From JAFIEN01 sp051859505 (GTDB lineage: Bacteria > Pseudomonadota > Alphaproteobacteria > Rhodobacterales > Rhodobacteraceae): 64,000 nucleotides of DNA. Under the pieces are notes generated by a model. That model worked only from the letters and a program-made list of their open reading frames with translations, was not told where the DNA came from and did not search any database. Every line of letters starts with the position of its first letter. Within the stretch, counting starts at the first letter, position 1. Shown here piece by piece: positions 18,233 through 26,308 of this stretch. The stretch is taken from assembly GCA_051859505.1 (NCBI GenBank), contig JBHYFN010000003.1, forward strand, positions 91,331-155,330. The letters are read 5' to 3'. Made by a program: the position numbers and the translations under genes.

Positions 18233-18615
18233 TCTGCGGCCCCCTCATTCTTCGGCTTGTAATTCGTGACCTCGGCGATCCGGGCAGACTTGCCGCGACG
18301 CGACCGCAGGTAATACAGCTTGGCGCGCCGCACCTTGCCCCGGCGAACCACGGTGATGCTGTCGATATTGGTGGAATGCAGCGGAAACACCCGCTCCACA
18401 CCCTCGCCGAACGAGATCTTGCGCACCGTGAACGACCCGGCGATGCCCGAGCCGTTCTTGCGGCTGATGCAGACGCCTTCGTAGTTCTGCACCCGCGACC
18501 GGGTGCCCTCGGTCACCTTGTAACCGACGCGGATCGTGTCGCCCGCCTTGAAATCGGGAATGTCCTTCCCAAGCGAGGCAACCTGTTCCGCCTCCAGTTG
18601 TGCGATCAGGTCCAT
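18229..18615 (-). CDS. rplS: 50S ribosomal protein L19
   Basis: A 128-residue protein at the 30S-50S interface. The core with RSRVQNYEGVCISRKNGSG, FPLHS and KLYYLRSRRGKSARI is unmistakable. The ATG at 18615 has AAGGAG upstream; an in-frame start at 18711 would overlap trmD and adds unrelated residues. It has a short C-terminal tail of the alphaproteobacterial kind. It belongs to the rpsP-rimM-trmD-rplS operon, here extended by rpmE. Confidence 0.97.
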   Translation of the reverse strand: MDLIAQLEAEQVASLGKDIPDFKAGDTIRVGYKVTEGTRSRVQNYEGVCISRKNGSGIAGSFTVRKISFGEGVERVFPLHSTNIDSITVVRRGKVRRAKLYYLRSRRGKSARIAEVTNYKPKNEGAAE

Positions 18616-18667
18616 CTGAACCGCTCCTTTGCTATGCCCGCGGTTGATCCGCAGAGTGGGTGACACC

Positions 18668-19501
18668 TCAGAGCTCTCGGTCTTCATCCGGGTCCGCACC
18701 TTGCGCCGCAAGATACGCCCGCCAGAGATCAGGTCGTCGTTCCTTCGTCAGCCTTTCGGCCATCTCCTTCCGCCAGCGTTCAACCTTCGCGTGATGGCCC
18801 GACAGAAGCACCTCGGGCACCGCGCGACCCTGCCAGACGGAGGGCTTCGTATACTGGGGATGTTCCAGAAGACCCTGCGAAAAGGATTCTTCCTCGGTGG
18901 AACCGTGATTCCCGAGCACGCGGGGTATAAGCCGCACGCTTGCATCAATCAAGGCCTGTGCCGCGATCTCGCCCCCGGTCAGGATGAAGTCGCCAAGGCT
19001 GACCTCCTCGATCCCGTAATGCTCGATCACGCGCTCGTCCAACCCCTCGAACCGGCCGCAGATCAGCGTCACCCCCGGCCCCGCCGCAAGCGCGCGCGCG
19101 CGGGCCTGATCGAAGGGCCGCCCCCGGGGCGAAAGATAGATCAGCGGCAGCGCGCCCTGCGAACGCGCCAGCGCCTCGTCCACCGCACGCGCCATGATAT
19201 CGGGCCGGATCACCATGCCGGGGCCGCCGCCTGCGGGCGTGTCGTCCACGTTGCGGTGCCGCCCCTCGCCGAATGTGCGCAGGTCGATCACCTGCAACTG
19301 CCACAGCCGTTCGGCCAGCGCGCGGCCCGTCAGGCTTTGGCCCAGAACGCCCGGAAAGGCCTCGGGCAGAAGCGTGATGACCTGCGCCGTCCAGACATGG
19401 GCCAGCGTGCCCTCCTCCATCAGGTCGCGCGGCCGGGCCGAGACCTGCACCCGCTTGCGCCCGAGCGACCGGAACCGGCTCGTATCCCCTTCCTCCGGCA
19501 C
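18668..19501 (-). CDS. trmD: tRNA (guanine-N1)-methyltransferase TrmD
   Basis: Methylates G37 of tRNA with S-adenosylmethionine and prevents +1 frameshifting. The TrmD knot motifs AGGGPGMVIRPD, YLSPRGRPFDQ and FILTGGEIAAQALID are present. At 277 residues it is longer than E. coli TrmD because of an N-terminal extension of about 35 residues, as I recall for related Rhodobacteraceae. I keep the GTG at 19501, 3 bp after the rimM stop, although an ATG about 27 codons further in is possible. Confidence 0.94.
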   Translation of the reverse strand: MPEEGDTSRFRSLGRKRVQVSARPRDLMEEGTLAHVWTAQVITLLPEAFPGVLGQSLTGRALAERLWQLQVIDLRTFGEGRHRNVDDTPAGGGPGMVIRPDIMARAVDEALARSQGALPLIYLSPRGRPFDQARARALAAGPGVTLICGRFEGLDERVIEHYGIEEVSLGDFILTGGEIAAQALIDASVRLIPRVLGNHGSTEEESFSQGLLEHPQYTKPSVWQGRAVPEVLLSGHHAKVERWRKEMAERLTKERRPDLWRAYLAAQGADPDEDREL

Positions 19502-19504
19502 GGC

Positions 19505-20023
19505 CTAGAACAGCCCTTCGGGGGGATCGGCGACGATCCGGCCCGCGGCCAGATCGACCGTCGGCACGATGGCGCGGGTGAAGGGCAGAAGCACGGTTTC
19601 CGAACTGCCCGCCCGCTGCACCTCCAACAGATCGCCCGCGCCATGGTCGAAGACGGCCTTGACCCGACCCAGCGCGGCCCCGCCGCTGTCAAAGACCGGC
19701 AGGCCGATCAGGTCGGCGTGGTAATATTCCTCCTCGCCCAGCCCCGGCAGCCGGTCGCGCGCGGCATAAAGGGCCGTGCCCTTCAGGGCATCGGCCTCTT
19801 CCTTGGTCCCGATTCCCTCGATCCGGGCGACAAGCGCGCCCGAGGTCTGGCCGGTGATGACCAGGACCGCAAAGGCCCGGCCATCCTCGGTTTCCAGCGG
19901 GGTATAGAGCGCGATATCGGCGGGCTCGGCGCAAAAGGACTTGAGCCGCACCTCGCCGCGCACCCCGAAGGCGCCGGCAAGACTGCCCACGACGATCCTT
20001 TCGGCGTTGCGATCCGCGCCCAT
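19505..20023 (-). CDS. rimM: 16S rRNA processing protein RimM
   Basis: A 172-residue ribosome maturation factor for the 30S head that binds S19. The N-terminal RimM domain opens with IVVGSLAGAFGVRGEVRLKSF, and the C-terminal PRC-barrel holds YYHADLIGLPV and the closing AGRIVADPPEGLF. It lies between rpsP (16 bp upstream) and trmD, the standard order. Confidence 0.96.
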   Translation of the reverse strand: MGADRNAERIVVGSLAGAFGVRGEVRLKSFCAEPADIALYTPLETEDGRAFAVLVITGQTSGALVARIEGIGTKEEADALKGTALYAARDRLPGLGEEEYYHADLIGLPVFDSGGAALGRVKAVFDHGAGDLLEVQRAGSSETVLLPFTRAIVPTVDLAAGRIVADPPEGLF

Positions 20024-20038
20024 GACCCGGCCCGAGGC

Positions 20039-20443
20039 TTACTCGGTCGCCTCGGCGGCGGCCTCCTCGACAGGCGCCTCTTCCGCAGGGGCTTCCTCGG
20101 CGGGGGCGGCAGCAGCAGCGGCCTTCTTCTCGGCCCGCTCCTGGGCGGCCTTGCCGGGTTCGCCCTTCTTGGGGTTCGACCGCACGGCCTTGGGCAGCAC
20201 ACCGGCGGCTTCGAGCATGCGGGCCACCCGGTCGGTCGGCTGCGCGCCCTGGCCCAGCCAGTGCTGGATACGCTCGACATCCATCTTCACGCGATCTTCG
20301 CTGTCCTTGGGCAGCAGGGGCGCATAGGTGCCCAGCTTCTCGATGAAGCGGCCGTCGCGGGGCATGCGCGAGTCGGCGGCGACGATCGAATAGAAGGGGC
20401 GTTTCTTGGACCCGCCACGGGCGAGCCGGATCTTCATGGCCAT
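20039..20443 (-). CDS. rpsP: 30S ribosomal protein S16
   Basis: A 134-residue small-subunit protein. Residues 1-80 are the S16 core (MKIRLARGGSKKRPFY, then RDGRFIEKLGTY). The last 45 residues are an Ala/Glu/Lys-rich low-complexity tail with repeated EEAPAEEAP units, as often seen in alphaproteobacteria. AAGGAG is well placed before the ATG at 20443. It is the first gene of the ribosomal operon. Confidence 0.97.
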   Translation of the reverse strand: MAMKIRLARGGSKKRPFYSIVAADSRMPRDGRFIEKLGTYAPLLPKDSEDRVKMDVERIQHWLGQGAQPTDRVARMLEAAGVLPKAVRSNPKKGEPGKAAQERAEKKAAAAAAPAEEAPAEEAPVEEAAAEATE

Positions 20444-20473
20444 TGTTGATCTCCTTTGAATGGCTTGGGCGAA

Positions 20474-20491
20474 GGTGGGGTGAACCCCACC
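20474..20491. repeat. Short inverted repeat related to family R1
   Basis: GGTGGGGT and ACCCCACC (20474-20481 and 20484-20491) flank GA, and the sequence continues into CTACG. The core resembles the arms at 2837-2887 and 56441-56488. It abuts the stop of the chorismate mutase gene at 20492 and may be its terminator or a pause hairpin before rpsP. Confidence 0.7.
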
Positions 20492-20788
20492 CTACGTGTG
20501 GTGACGTTCGTGGTGCTTGATGACTTCCTGGATGATGAAGGCCAGGAATTTCTTGGCGAAATCAGGATCCAGATCGGCCTGTTTCGCAAGATCGGTCAGC
20601 CGGGCGATCTGCGCTTCCTCGCGCACCGGATCAGAGGGCGGCAATCCATGCGCGGCCTTCAGCCGGCCCACGGACTGGGTATGCTTGAACCTCTCGGCCA
20701 GGGTGAAGACAAGGATCGCGTCCAGCCGGTCGATGCTCTCGCGATGTTCGCGCAAAAGGGCCGCGGCGCTGGCAATGGCGTCGGTCAT
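20492..20788 (-). CDS. Chorismate mutase (AroQ type)
   Basis: A 98-residue all-helical enzyme that turns chorismate into prephenate for phenylalanine and tyrosine synthesis. The helix-1 pattern LREHRESIDRLDAILVFTLAER and the later VREEAQIARLTDLAKQADL match stand-alone AroQ mutases. No signal peptide is present, so it is cytoplasmic. It lies directly upstream of the rpsP operon. Confidence 0.9.
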   Translation of the reverse strand: MTDAIASAAALLREHRESIDRLDAILVFTLAERFKHTQSVGRLKAAHGLPPSDPVREEAQIARLTDLAKQADLDPDFAKKFLAFIIQEVIKHHERHHT

Positions 20789-20825
20789 GCCGATCCTCCG
20801 GTCTGTGTATCAGGTGACAGGCACA

Positions 20826-21359
20826 TCATGCCGGCCCCCCCGCCTGCAGGGCCTGCTGACGGGAATGGCGATAGACCAGCACCGGATCCTCGGGCCTTGG
20901 CTGCGGCGCGGCCGGATCCAGCACCGCCCCCAGCTTCTCGGCCAGGCGAACCGAGCGCCGGTTCTCCGGCCCGACATAGCTCACCGCCGTCTGCCAGCCC
21001 AGCACGTCGAAGGCATGGGCCAGCGCCGCCCGCGCCGCCTCGGTCGCCACGCCACTGCCCTCAAGGCCCGGCGCAAGGATCATCCAGCCGATCTCGTTCT
21101 CGGGCCAGTCGGGCGGCGTCCAGGGGCCCACCAGACCGATCGCCGTGTCATCCTCGCGCAGCGTCACCGCCCACATCCCGTGACCGAAGATCTCCCAATG
21201 GCCCAGCTCCGCCGCAAAGGCGCGGAAGGCCCGGCCCAGATCGCCATGGCTGCCGAAGGCCACAGAGCGCTCTGACAACATGAAGTCGCGAAACGGCACC
21301 CAGTCCCGCGCCGCAGGCCGTCGCAGCACAAGCCGCCCGGTCTCAAGCCGCTCGGTCAT
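20826..21359 (-). CDS. GNAT-family N-acetyltransferase
   Basis: A 177-residue acetyltransferase of the RimJ/RimL type. The opening TERLETGRLVLRRP and the acetyl-CoA region around GLEGSGVATEAARAALAHAFD fit the family, as does the late YVGPENRRSVRLAEKLGA block. The start at 21359 begins the fold; a longer frame runs through repeat R2b. The acceptor, a protein N-terminus or a small molecule, cannot be told. It lies 37 bp upstream of the chorismate mutase gene. Confidence 0.88.
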   Translation of the reverse strand: MTERLETGRLVLRRPAARDWVPFRDFMLSERSVAFGSHGDLGRAFRAFAAELGHWEIFGHGMWAVTLREDDTAIGLVGPWTPPDWPENEIGWMILAPGLEGSGVATEAARAALAHAFDVLGWQTAVSYVGPENRRSVRLAEKLGAVLDPAAPQPRPEDPVLVYRHSRQQALQAGGPA

Positions 21360-21391
21360 GCCGCCCCCCGCCCCCGAAGGCAGAACCCCGA

Positions 21392-21458
21392 TGCTGCTTC
21401 TTTTGTTCCCAAATATCCCGGGGGGAGTCCGCGAAGCGGACGGGGGGCAGCGCCCCCC
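21392..21458. repeat. Dispersed intergenic repeat, family R2, copy b
   Basis: This copy is nearly identical to that at 16795-16862 (TGCTGCTTCTTTTGTTCCC, CCCGGGGGGAGTCCGC) with a GAA loop in the first hairpin. It lies between the ffh stop and the GNAT start, oriented opposite to those genes. Confidence 0.88.
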
Positions 21459-21461
21459 AAC

Positions 21462-21483
21462 CGGAAATTTGGCCAAATTTCCG
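21462..21483. repeat. 22-bp AT-rich perfect palindrome next to repeat R2b
   Basis: CGGAAATTTGG and CCAAATTTCCG meet without a spacer. It stands out as AT-rich in a GC-rich region and lies 24 bp past the ffh stop. It could be a terminator hairpin or a protein-binding site. Confidence 0.75.
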
Positions 21484-21507
21484 CCCCGCCCAAAGCCCGC
21501 GCCCCGC

Positions 21508-23007
21508 TCATTTCTTCTTCCCGAAACCCGACAGCCCGGGCGGCAACTGCATGCCCCCCGGCCCCCCCAGGCCCGGCAGGCCACTCATGCCCTTGGGCAG
21601 ACCCATGCCACCCATCTGCGCCTGCGCCGCCGCGATCTCCTCGGGGCTGGGGCCGCCCTTTCCGAACATGCCGCGCATCGCCTGCTTCAGCATCCCGCCC
21701 TTGCCCTGCCGGCCCAGCTTCTTCATCATGTCGGCCATCTGCCGGTGCTGCTTGAGAAGCTTGTTCAACTCGCTCACCTCAAGCCCCGCGCCCGCCGCGA
21801 TCCGCTTCTTGCGGCTGGCCTGCAGAAGGTCCGGGTTGGCACGCTCCTTCTTCGTCATCGAATTGATCAGCGCGATCTGCCGGCGCAGCACGCCGTCATC
21901 GAACCCCGCCTCGGCCATCTGCTTCGAGGCCTTGCCCATCCCGGGCATCATCCCCATCAGCCCTTCCATGCCGCCCATCTTGAGCATCTGCTCAAGCTGC
22001 ATCTTCAGGTCGTTCATGTTGAACAGACCCTTCTGAAAGCGCTTCATCATGCGCTCGGCCTGTTCGGCCTCGAAGGTCTCCTGCGCCTTCTCGACCAGGG
22101 CCACGATATCGCCCATGCCAAGGATGCGCCCCGCGATCCGGTCCGGCTCGAAGGTCTCGAGCGCCTCCAGCTTCTCGCCCAGACCCACAAAGCGGATCGG
22201 CTTGCCGGTGATCGCCCGCATTGAAAGCGCCGCACCCCCCCGCCCGTCGCCATCCATCCGCGTCAGGACAACGCCCGTCACCCCGATCTTGTCATCGAAC
22301 TCGGTGGCCACATTCACCGCGTCCTGCCCGGTCAGACCGTCCACGACCAGAAGCGTCTCGCGCGGGTTGGCCACATCGCGCACGGCGGCCGCCTGGGCGA
22401 TCAGCTCGGCATCAATATGCAGCCGCCCCGCGGTATCCAGCAGATAGACGTCATAGCCACCCAGCCCCGCCTGCGTCTTCGCCCGCTTCGCAATGGCGAC
22501 CGGATCCTCGCCCTTCACGATCGGCAGCGTGTCCACCCCGATCTGCCGGCCCAGGATCGCCAGCTGCTCCATCGCCGCCGGTCGGTTGGTGTCGAGCGAG
22601 GCCATCAGCACCCGCTTGCCGTCCCGCTCCTTCAGCCGCCGGGCAAGTTTCGCCGTCGTCGTCGTCTTGCCCGAGCCCTGCAGGCCCACCATCAGGATCG
22701 GCGCCGGCGGGTTGTCGATCTTCAGCGCGCCGGGATCGCCCTCGCCCGTCAGCGTGCGGACAAGCTCGTCATGGACGATCTTGATCACCTGCTGGCCCGG
22801 CGTCACCGATTTCGTGACCGCCGCGCCCGTCGCCTTCTTCTCGACCGCCTTGATGAAATCCCGCGCCACGGGAAGCGAGACATCGGCCTCCAGCAGCGCC
22901 ACCCGCACTTCGCGCAGCGCGGTGGTGACATCCGCCTCGGACAGCGCGCCCTGCTTGGTCAGCCGGTCGAAGACACCGGAGAGGCGTTCTGACAGCGTCT
23001 CGAACAT
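21508..23007 (-). CDS. ffh: Signal recognition particle GTPase Ffh
   Basis: A 499-residue SRP54 homologue that binds signal sequences and 4.5S RNA and docks with FtsY. The N domain (1-90), G domain with GLQGSGKTTT, DTAGR and TRMDGD, and a methionine-rich M domain are in order, ending in a Gly/Met-rich tail and GFGKKK. The ATG at 23007 starts the normal MFETLSERL; a longer frame to 23211 is not supported. It stands alone, about 200 bp from its upstream neighbour. Confidence 0.97.
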   Translation of the reverse strand: MFETLSERLSGVFDRLTKQGALSEADVTTALREVRVALLEADVSLPVARDFIKAVEKKATGAAVTKSVTPGQQVIKIVHDELVRTLTGEGDPGALKIDNPPAPILMVGLQGSGKTTTTAKLARRLKERDGKRVLMASLDTNRPAAMEQLAILGRQIGVDTLPIVKGEDPVAIAKRAKTQAGLGGYDVYLLDTAGRLHIDAELIAQAAAVRDVANPRETLLVVDGLTGQDAVNVATEFDDKIGVTGVVLTRMDGDGRGGAALSMRAITGKPIRFVGLGEKLEALETFEPDRIAGRILGMGDIVALVEKAQETFEAEQAERMMKRFQKGLFNMNDLKMQLEQMLKMGGMEGLMGMMPGMGKASKQMAEAGFDDGVLRRQIALINSMTKKERANPDLLQASRKKRIAAGAGLEVSELNKLLKQHRQMADMMKKLGRQGKGGMLKQAMRGMFGKGGPSPEEIAAAQAQMGGMGLPKGMSGLPGLGGPGGMQLPPGLSGFGKKK

Positions 23008-23060
23008 GCTCAGGCCCTTTCCCGACCGTTTCAGACCAGACCCATATGGGGGCCCGCGAC

Positions 23061-23085
23061 AAAGCACAAAAGCGCCCGCGGGCGC
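23061..23085 (-). terminator. Rho-independent terminator after the 23221 gene
   Basis: On the minus strand GCGCCCGCGGGCGC (23085-23072) forms a short GC hairpin followed by TTTTGTGCTTT. It lies 136 bp past the stop at 23221 and just upstream of ffh, separating the two units. Confidence 0.5.
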
Positions 23086-23220
23086 ATCTGCGCTGACGGA
23101 CGGCGATCCCCGGCAATCGGGGACCGGACTACGGGATGCAATCCGGCTGCAGGGCGCCGATAGTCCGGCAGGCCCGCGAGAGTCAACCCCGCAGGCCGCA
23201 ATCATGGGCAAATCGCGGTC

Positions 23221-23706
23221 TCAGAACAGCCCGCGCCATTCCTCTTCGACGCCGAGCCAGCGGTTGAAGGCCCGCGCCGCGCGTCGTGGCCCGCCGCCCG
23301 AAACCCAGACCGTGCCGACCGAAATCCGCCCCACCCCCCTGTCCTTGGCCATCAACACCAGCCGATGGACCGAGCCGTTCTTGCTGCGCCGGCTTTCCAC
23401 ATCCGCGGCAAGGACCGAGGACAGGGGAAACCGCTCCTCTGTCTTGCGAAACACCGTCTGGCGCCGATAGGCGAGCGTGTCGGTCGCCCGGTCGGCCCAA
23501 AGCTGTGTCCGCTCGACCAGAAACGCGAAGCACAGGCCCCCCATCGACAACCCGGCCCCCATCAGGAACAGCCCGTTCCAGTCGCCCAGGATCATGTTCA
23601 ACCCCACACCGACGAAGCCGACGATCATGGCGATCAGGACCAGCCCGATGAACCAGGGCTGGGATTCGAGGACCAGCTCGTCCTCTGTCTCGCGCTTCAC
23701 CTTCAT
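23221..23706 (-). CDS. Conserved membrane protein, unknown function (pair member B)
   Basis: A 161-residue protein beginning MKVKRETEDELVLESQPW, with two hydrophobic segments at about 20-42 and 47-65 and a soluble C-terminal part of about 95 residues. Its start resembles that of the neighbour at 23774-24316 (MKVTRYDDRRLVIDKVPW), and both have a charged C-terminal domain after two helices, so the two are probably distant paralogues. I place the ATG at 23706. No catalytic motif is visible. It is probably an inner-membrane protein. Confidence 0.7.
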   Translation of the reverse strand: MKVKRETEDELVLESQPWFIGLVLIAMIVGFVGVGLNMILGDWNGLFLMGAGLSMGGLCFAFLVERTQLWADRATDTLAYRRQTVFRKTEERFPLSSVLAADVESRRSKNGSVHRLVLMAKDRGVGRISVGTVWVSGGGPRRAARAFNRWLGVEEEWRGLF

Positions 23707-23773
23707 GGCCGCACCGGACTGCGCCCGCCCCGGGTCGCAGACCGCCCCGGCGACCACACCGCTATATTCTGCA

Positions 23774-24316
23774 TCAGCTCTCCCTCCCCCTCTTGCCGCC
23801 GAACACTGGCGCTGCCTTGCCTGTCATCCAGGCCTCTACGATCAGCCCCGCCTGGCTGGCGTGGCCTTCATTGCCCCAGTCGATGAAGGGCGGCAGAAGA
23901 CGGCCCCCCTTGCGGATATCCTCTTCCCCGGCGGGCAGCGCCGGCCCAAGCACCAGCGCCATGCGGTGCATCCTTTCGCGGCGCGGGCTGTCGGACCATT
24001 CGATGACCGTGCCGCGCAGATCCTCCAGCGGCTCGCGCAGCTCTTCCAAGCCGCGGAGCAGATTGCGCCGCCGCACCACGACCTGACCAAGGTCGCGGTC
24101 GAGGATCAACTGCTCGCGCGCAAGTACGGCGAAGGCGCCGCCCGGAAAGACCAGGGCGCAAAGCCCGACCACGGCCGCGACCTGAAAATCGCGCCGCTCG
24201 AGGGCCAGAAGCGCGATCAGGGTCAGGACAAGGATGGCCGTAATGAAGACAAGGCCCATGACCCATGGCACCTTGTCGATCACAAGCCGCCGATCATCGT
24301 AGCGTGTCACCTTCAT
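23774..24316 (-). CDS. Conserved membrane protein, unknown function (pair member A)
   Basis: A 180-residue protein with a short charged start, two hydrophobic segments at about 15-35 and 45-65, then an Arg-rich soluble domain. Its opening matches that of the gene 67 bp downstream. The ATG at 24316 begins this shared pattern; an in-frame start at 24544 has none of it. No known family could be named from reading. Confidence 0.68.
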   Translation of the reverse strand: MKVTRYDDRRLVIDKVPWVMGLVFITAILVLTLIALLALERRDFQVAAVVGLCALVFPGGAFAVLAREQLILDRDLGQVVVRRRNLLRGLEELREPLEDLRGTVIEWSDSPRRERMHRMALVLGPALPAGEEDIRKGGRLLPPFIDWGNEGHASQAGLIVEAWMTGKAAPVFGGKRGRES

Positions 24317-24518
24317 GGCCTCTATCCGATGGTGTGAAACATCCCGCTCAAATCCGGGGCCGGTCGCGACCTGAATACCGGCCCCGATCTTTGTCCTGCC
24401 CCCGGCAAACACCATCCCATGAAATGCGCAGGATGCAACGCCTTTGGCGCTTGCCCTTCCGCGCAGACGCACCCAGAATGCGGCATAACGCAGGCTGATG
24501 TGACCGGGCGCACAGAAA

Positions 24519-25397
24519 ATGGACAACTGGGACGAGATCCGCACCGCCTATCAGGTTGCCCGCCTTGGCACCGTCTCGGGCGCGGCCGAGGTGCTGGGCG
24601 TCCACCACGCCACCGTGATCCGCCATGTCGACGCGCTGGAAGAACGCCTCGGCGTCAAGCTGTTCCAGCGTCACGCCCGCGGCTATACCGCGACCGAGGC
24701 GGGGGCCGACCTGATGCAGGTCGCCGCTGCCACGGACGACCAGTTCTCGCAGCTTGCCGGCCGCATCAAGGGCCGTGGCCAGGGCATCGGGGGCGAGCTT
24801 GTCGTGACCTCTCTGGTGGCGCTCTCGCCGCTGCTCACGCCGGTCCTGGCCGAGTTCCAGCGCGAACATGACGGGATCACCGTCCGTTACCTGACCGGCG
24901 ACCGGCTGTTCCGCCTTGAATATGGCGAGGCGCATGTGGCGATCCGGGCCGGCGCGGCCCCGCAGCAACCCGACAATGTCGTCCAGCCCTTCGTCGATCT
25001 GCGCATGGCCCTTGTCGCCTCGGATGCCTATGTTGCCCGTCACGGCCTGCCCGCGGACGAGGCCGAGCTTGCCAACCACTGGTTCGTCGGCCACGACAAT
25101 CCCGACAGCCGCGCCCCCTTCAACCGCTGGCTTCTGGCCCGCATCCCGCGCGAGAGGATGCATTTCCGCACCATGGACAACGGCTCGTCGCGCGACGCGG
25201 TGCTGTCGGGCGCGGGCATCGGTTTCCTGCCGCTGCACGCGCGCCACGGCCGCGCGGATCTGCACGATGTCCTGCCGATGCAGGACGACTGGATCGTGCC
25301 GCTCTGGCTTGTCACCCATGTCGATCTGCACCGCTCGCCAAAGGTGCAGGCCTTCCTGTCACTCCTGAAGGACCGCGGGCGCGACTGGATCTGCTGA
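24519..25397 (+). CDS. LysR-family transcriptional regulator
   Basis: A 292-residue DNA-binding regulator. Residues 1-60 form the winged helix-turn-helix (VARLGTVSGAAEVLGVHHATVIRHVDALEERLGVKLF), and the rest is the ligand-binding domain. LysR proteins usually control a divergent neighbour, here the two membrane-protein genes on the minus strand, 202 bp away; that link is inference. Its last 39 bp overlap the convergent ArsR gene. Confidence 0.92.
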   Translation: MDNWDEIRTAYQVARLGTVSGAAEVLGVHHATVIRHVDALEERLGVKLFQRHARGYTATEAGADLMQVAAATDDQFSQLAGRIKGRGQGIGGELVVTSLVALSPLLTPVLAEFQREHDGITVRYLTGDRLFRLEYGEAHVAIRAGAAPQQPDNVVQPFVDLRMALVASDAYVARHGLPADEAELANHWFVGHDNPDSRAPFNRWLLARIPRERMHFRTMDNGSSRDAVLSGAGIGFLPLHARHGRADLHDVLPMQDDWIVPLWLVTHVDLHRSPKVQAFLSLLKDRGRDWIC

Positions 25398-25715
25398 GCC
25401 GAGTTCCACCTCGAGAAACCGCTCGAAAGCATCAAGGTCGATCCCGTCCATCAGGCCGAAACCCTGCATCCAGACCGAGGCCTCGCGCAGCCCGTCGGGC
25501 TCGAGCTTGCACCACTTCACCCGGCCGCGCTTTTCCTGACTGATCAGCCCCGCCTCGGCCAGCACCTGCAGGTGCTTCGAGATCGCCGCCAGCGACATTT
25601 CGAACGGATGGGCCACATCCGTCACCGCCATGTCATCCTCGAGCAGCATCTGCAGGATGGCCCGCCGGGTCGGGTCCGAAAGGGCGGCAAAGACGGTGTC
25701 GAGCGGCGCTGTCAT
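25359..25715 (-). CDS. ArsR-family transcriptional regulator
   Basis: A 118-residue winged-helix regulator. FAALSDPTRRAILQML and EMSLAAISKHLQVLAEAGLISQEKRGR are the family hallmarks. No metal-binding Cys cluster is visible, so it may belong to the SdpR/ArsR group without a metal site. Such genes are often coupled to an SRPBCC-domain gene, which is absent here. The ATG at 25715 starts the fold. Its 3' end overlaps the convergent LysR gene by 39 bp. Confidence 0.9.
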   Translation of the reverse strand: MTAPLDTVFAALSDPTRRAILQMLLEDDMAVTDVAHPFEMSLAAISKHLQVLAEAGLISQEKRGRVKWCKLEPDGLREASVWMQGFGLMDGIDLDAFERFLEVELGSADPVAPAVLQE

Positions 25716-25887
25716 GCCCCCCAGATGCGCCGGACAGGGCCGAACCGTCAACCGAAAGGTTGAATATGCTTGAAGCGGCCGAATAGCGAACCCGCCCGCC
25801 CGATGCCCCGTCGGCATCCCGCGCCACCTGACAATTATCATTTAATTACAATGCGCAAGGCCGTGCCGCACCGCGGAATCCGCGCGC

Positions 25888-25916
25888 TTGACTCGGGCAC
25901 CCCCTGCGCATAGCAA
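25888..25916 (+). promoter_or_regulatory. Candidate sigma70-type promoter of the atp F0 operon
   Basis: TTGACT (25888-25893), a 17-bp spacer and TAGCAA (25911-25916) lie 30 bp before the atpI ATG. The -35 is a five-of-six match and the spacing is ideal; the -10 is weaker. Confidence 0.5.
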
Positions 25917-25945
25917 ACCCTCGACCACGGATGGGGCCTTAGACG

Positions 25946-26308
25946 ATGTCCGACCCTGACACCGGCGCCGACCCGACCACCCGCCTGCGGGAGATCGAGG
26001 ACAGGATTGCCCGGATGAAGGCGAAGGATGCGCCGAAGCATCATTCCGAGGAGCATTACTCGCAGGCGCAACTGGCCTGGCGGATGGTGATCGAACTCGT
26101 GGCCGGTCTGGGGATCGGCTTCGGCATGGGATACGGGCTGGACACGCTTTTCGGAACGATGCCCGTGTTCCTGGTGATCTTCACCTTTGCCGGCTTTGCC
26201 GCGGGGATAAAGACGATGCTGCGCTCGGCGCAGGAAGTGCAGGCGAAACGGATGGCGGCGGGGCTTGATCCCGCTACCGGAGCGAAAGGGGACAGGACAG
26301 GTGGCTGA
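25946..26308 (+). CDS. atpI: ATP synthase protein I
   Basis: A 120-residue membrane protein encoded first in the F0 operon. It has two hydrophobic segments (about residues 45-65 and 72-95) and the AtpI-type stretch GLGIGFGMGYGLDTLFG. AtpI proteins help assemble the c-ring and may move Mg ions. The charged N-terminus and C-terminus are cytoplasmic by inference. Its end overlaps atpB by 8 bp. Confidence 0.93.
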   Translation: MSDPDTGADPTTRLREIEDRIARMKAKDAPKHHSEEHYSQAQLAWRMVIELVAGLGIGFGMGYGLDTLFGTMPVFLVIFTFAGFAAGIKTMLRSAQEVQAKRMAAGLDPATGAKGDRTGG

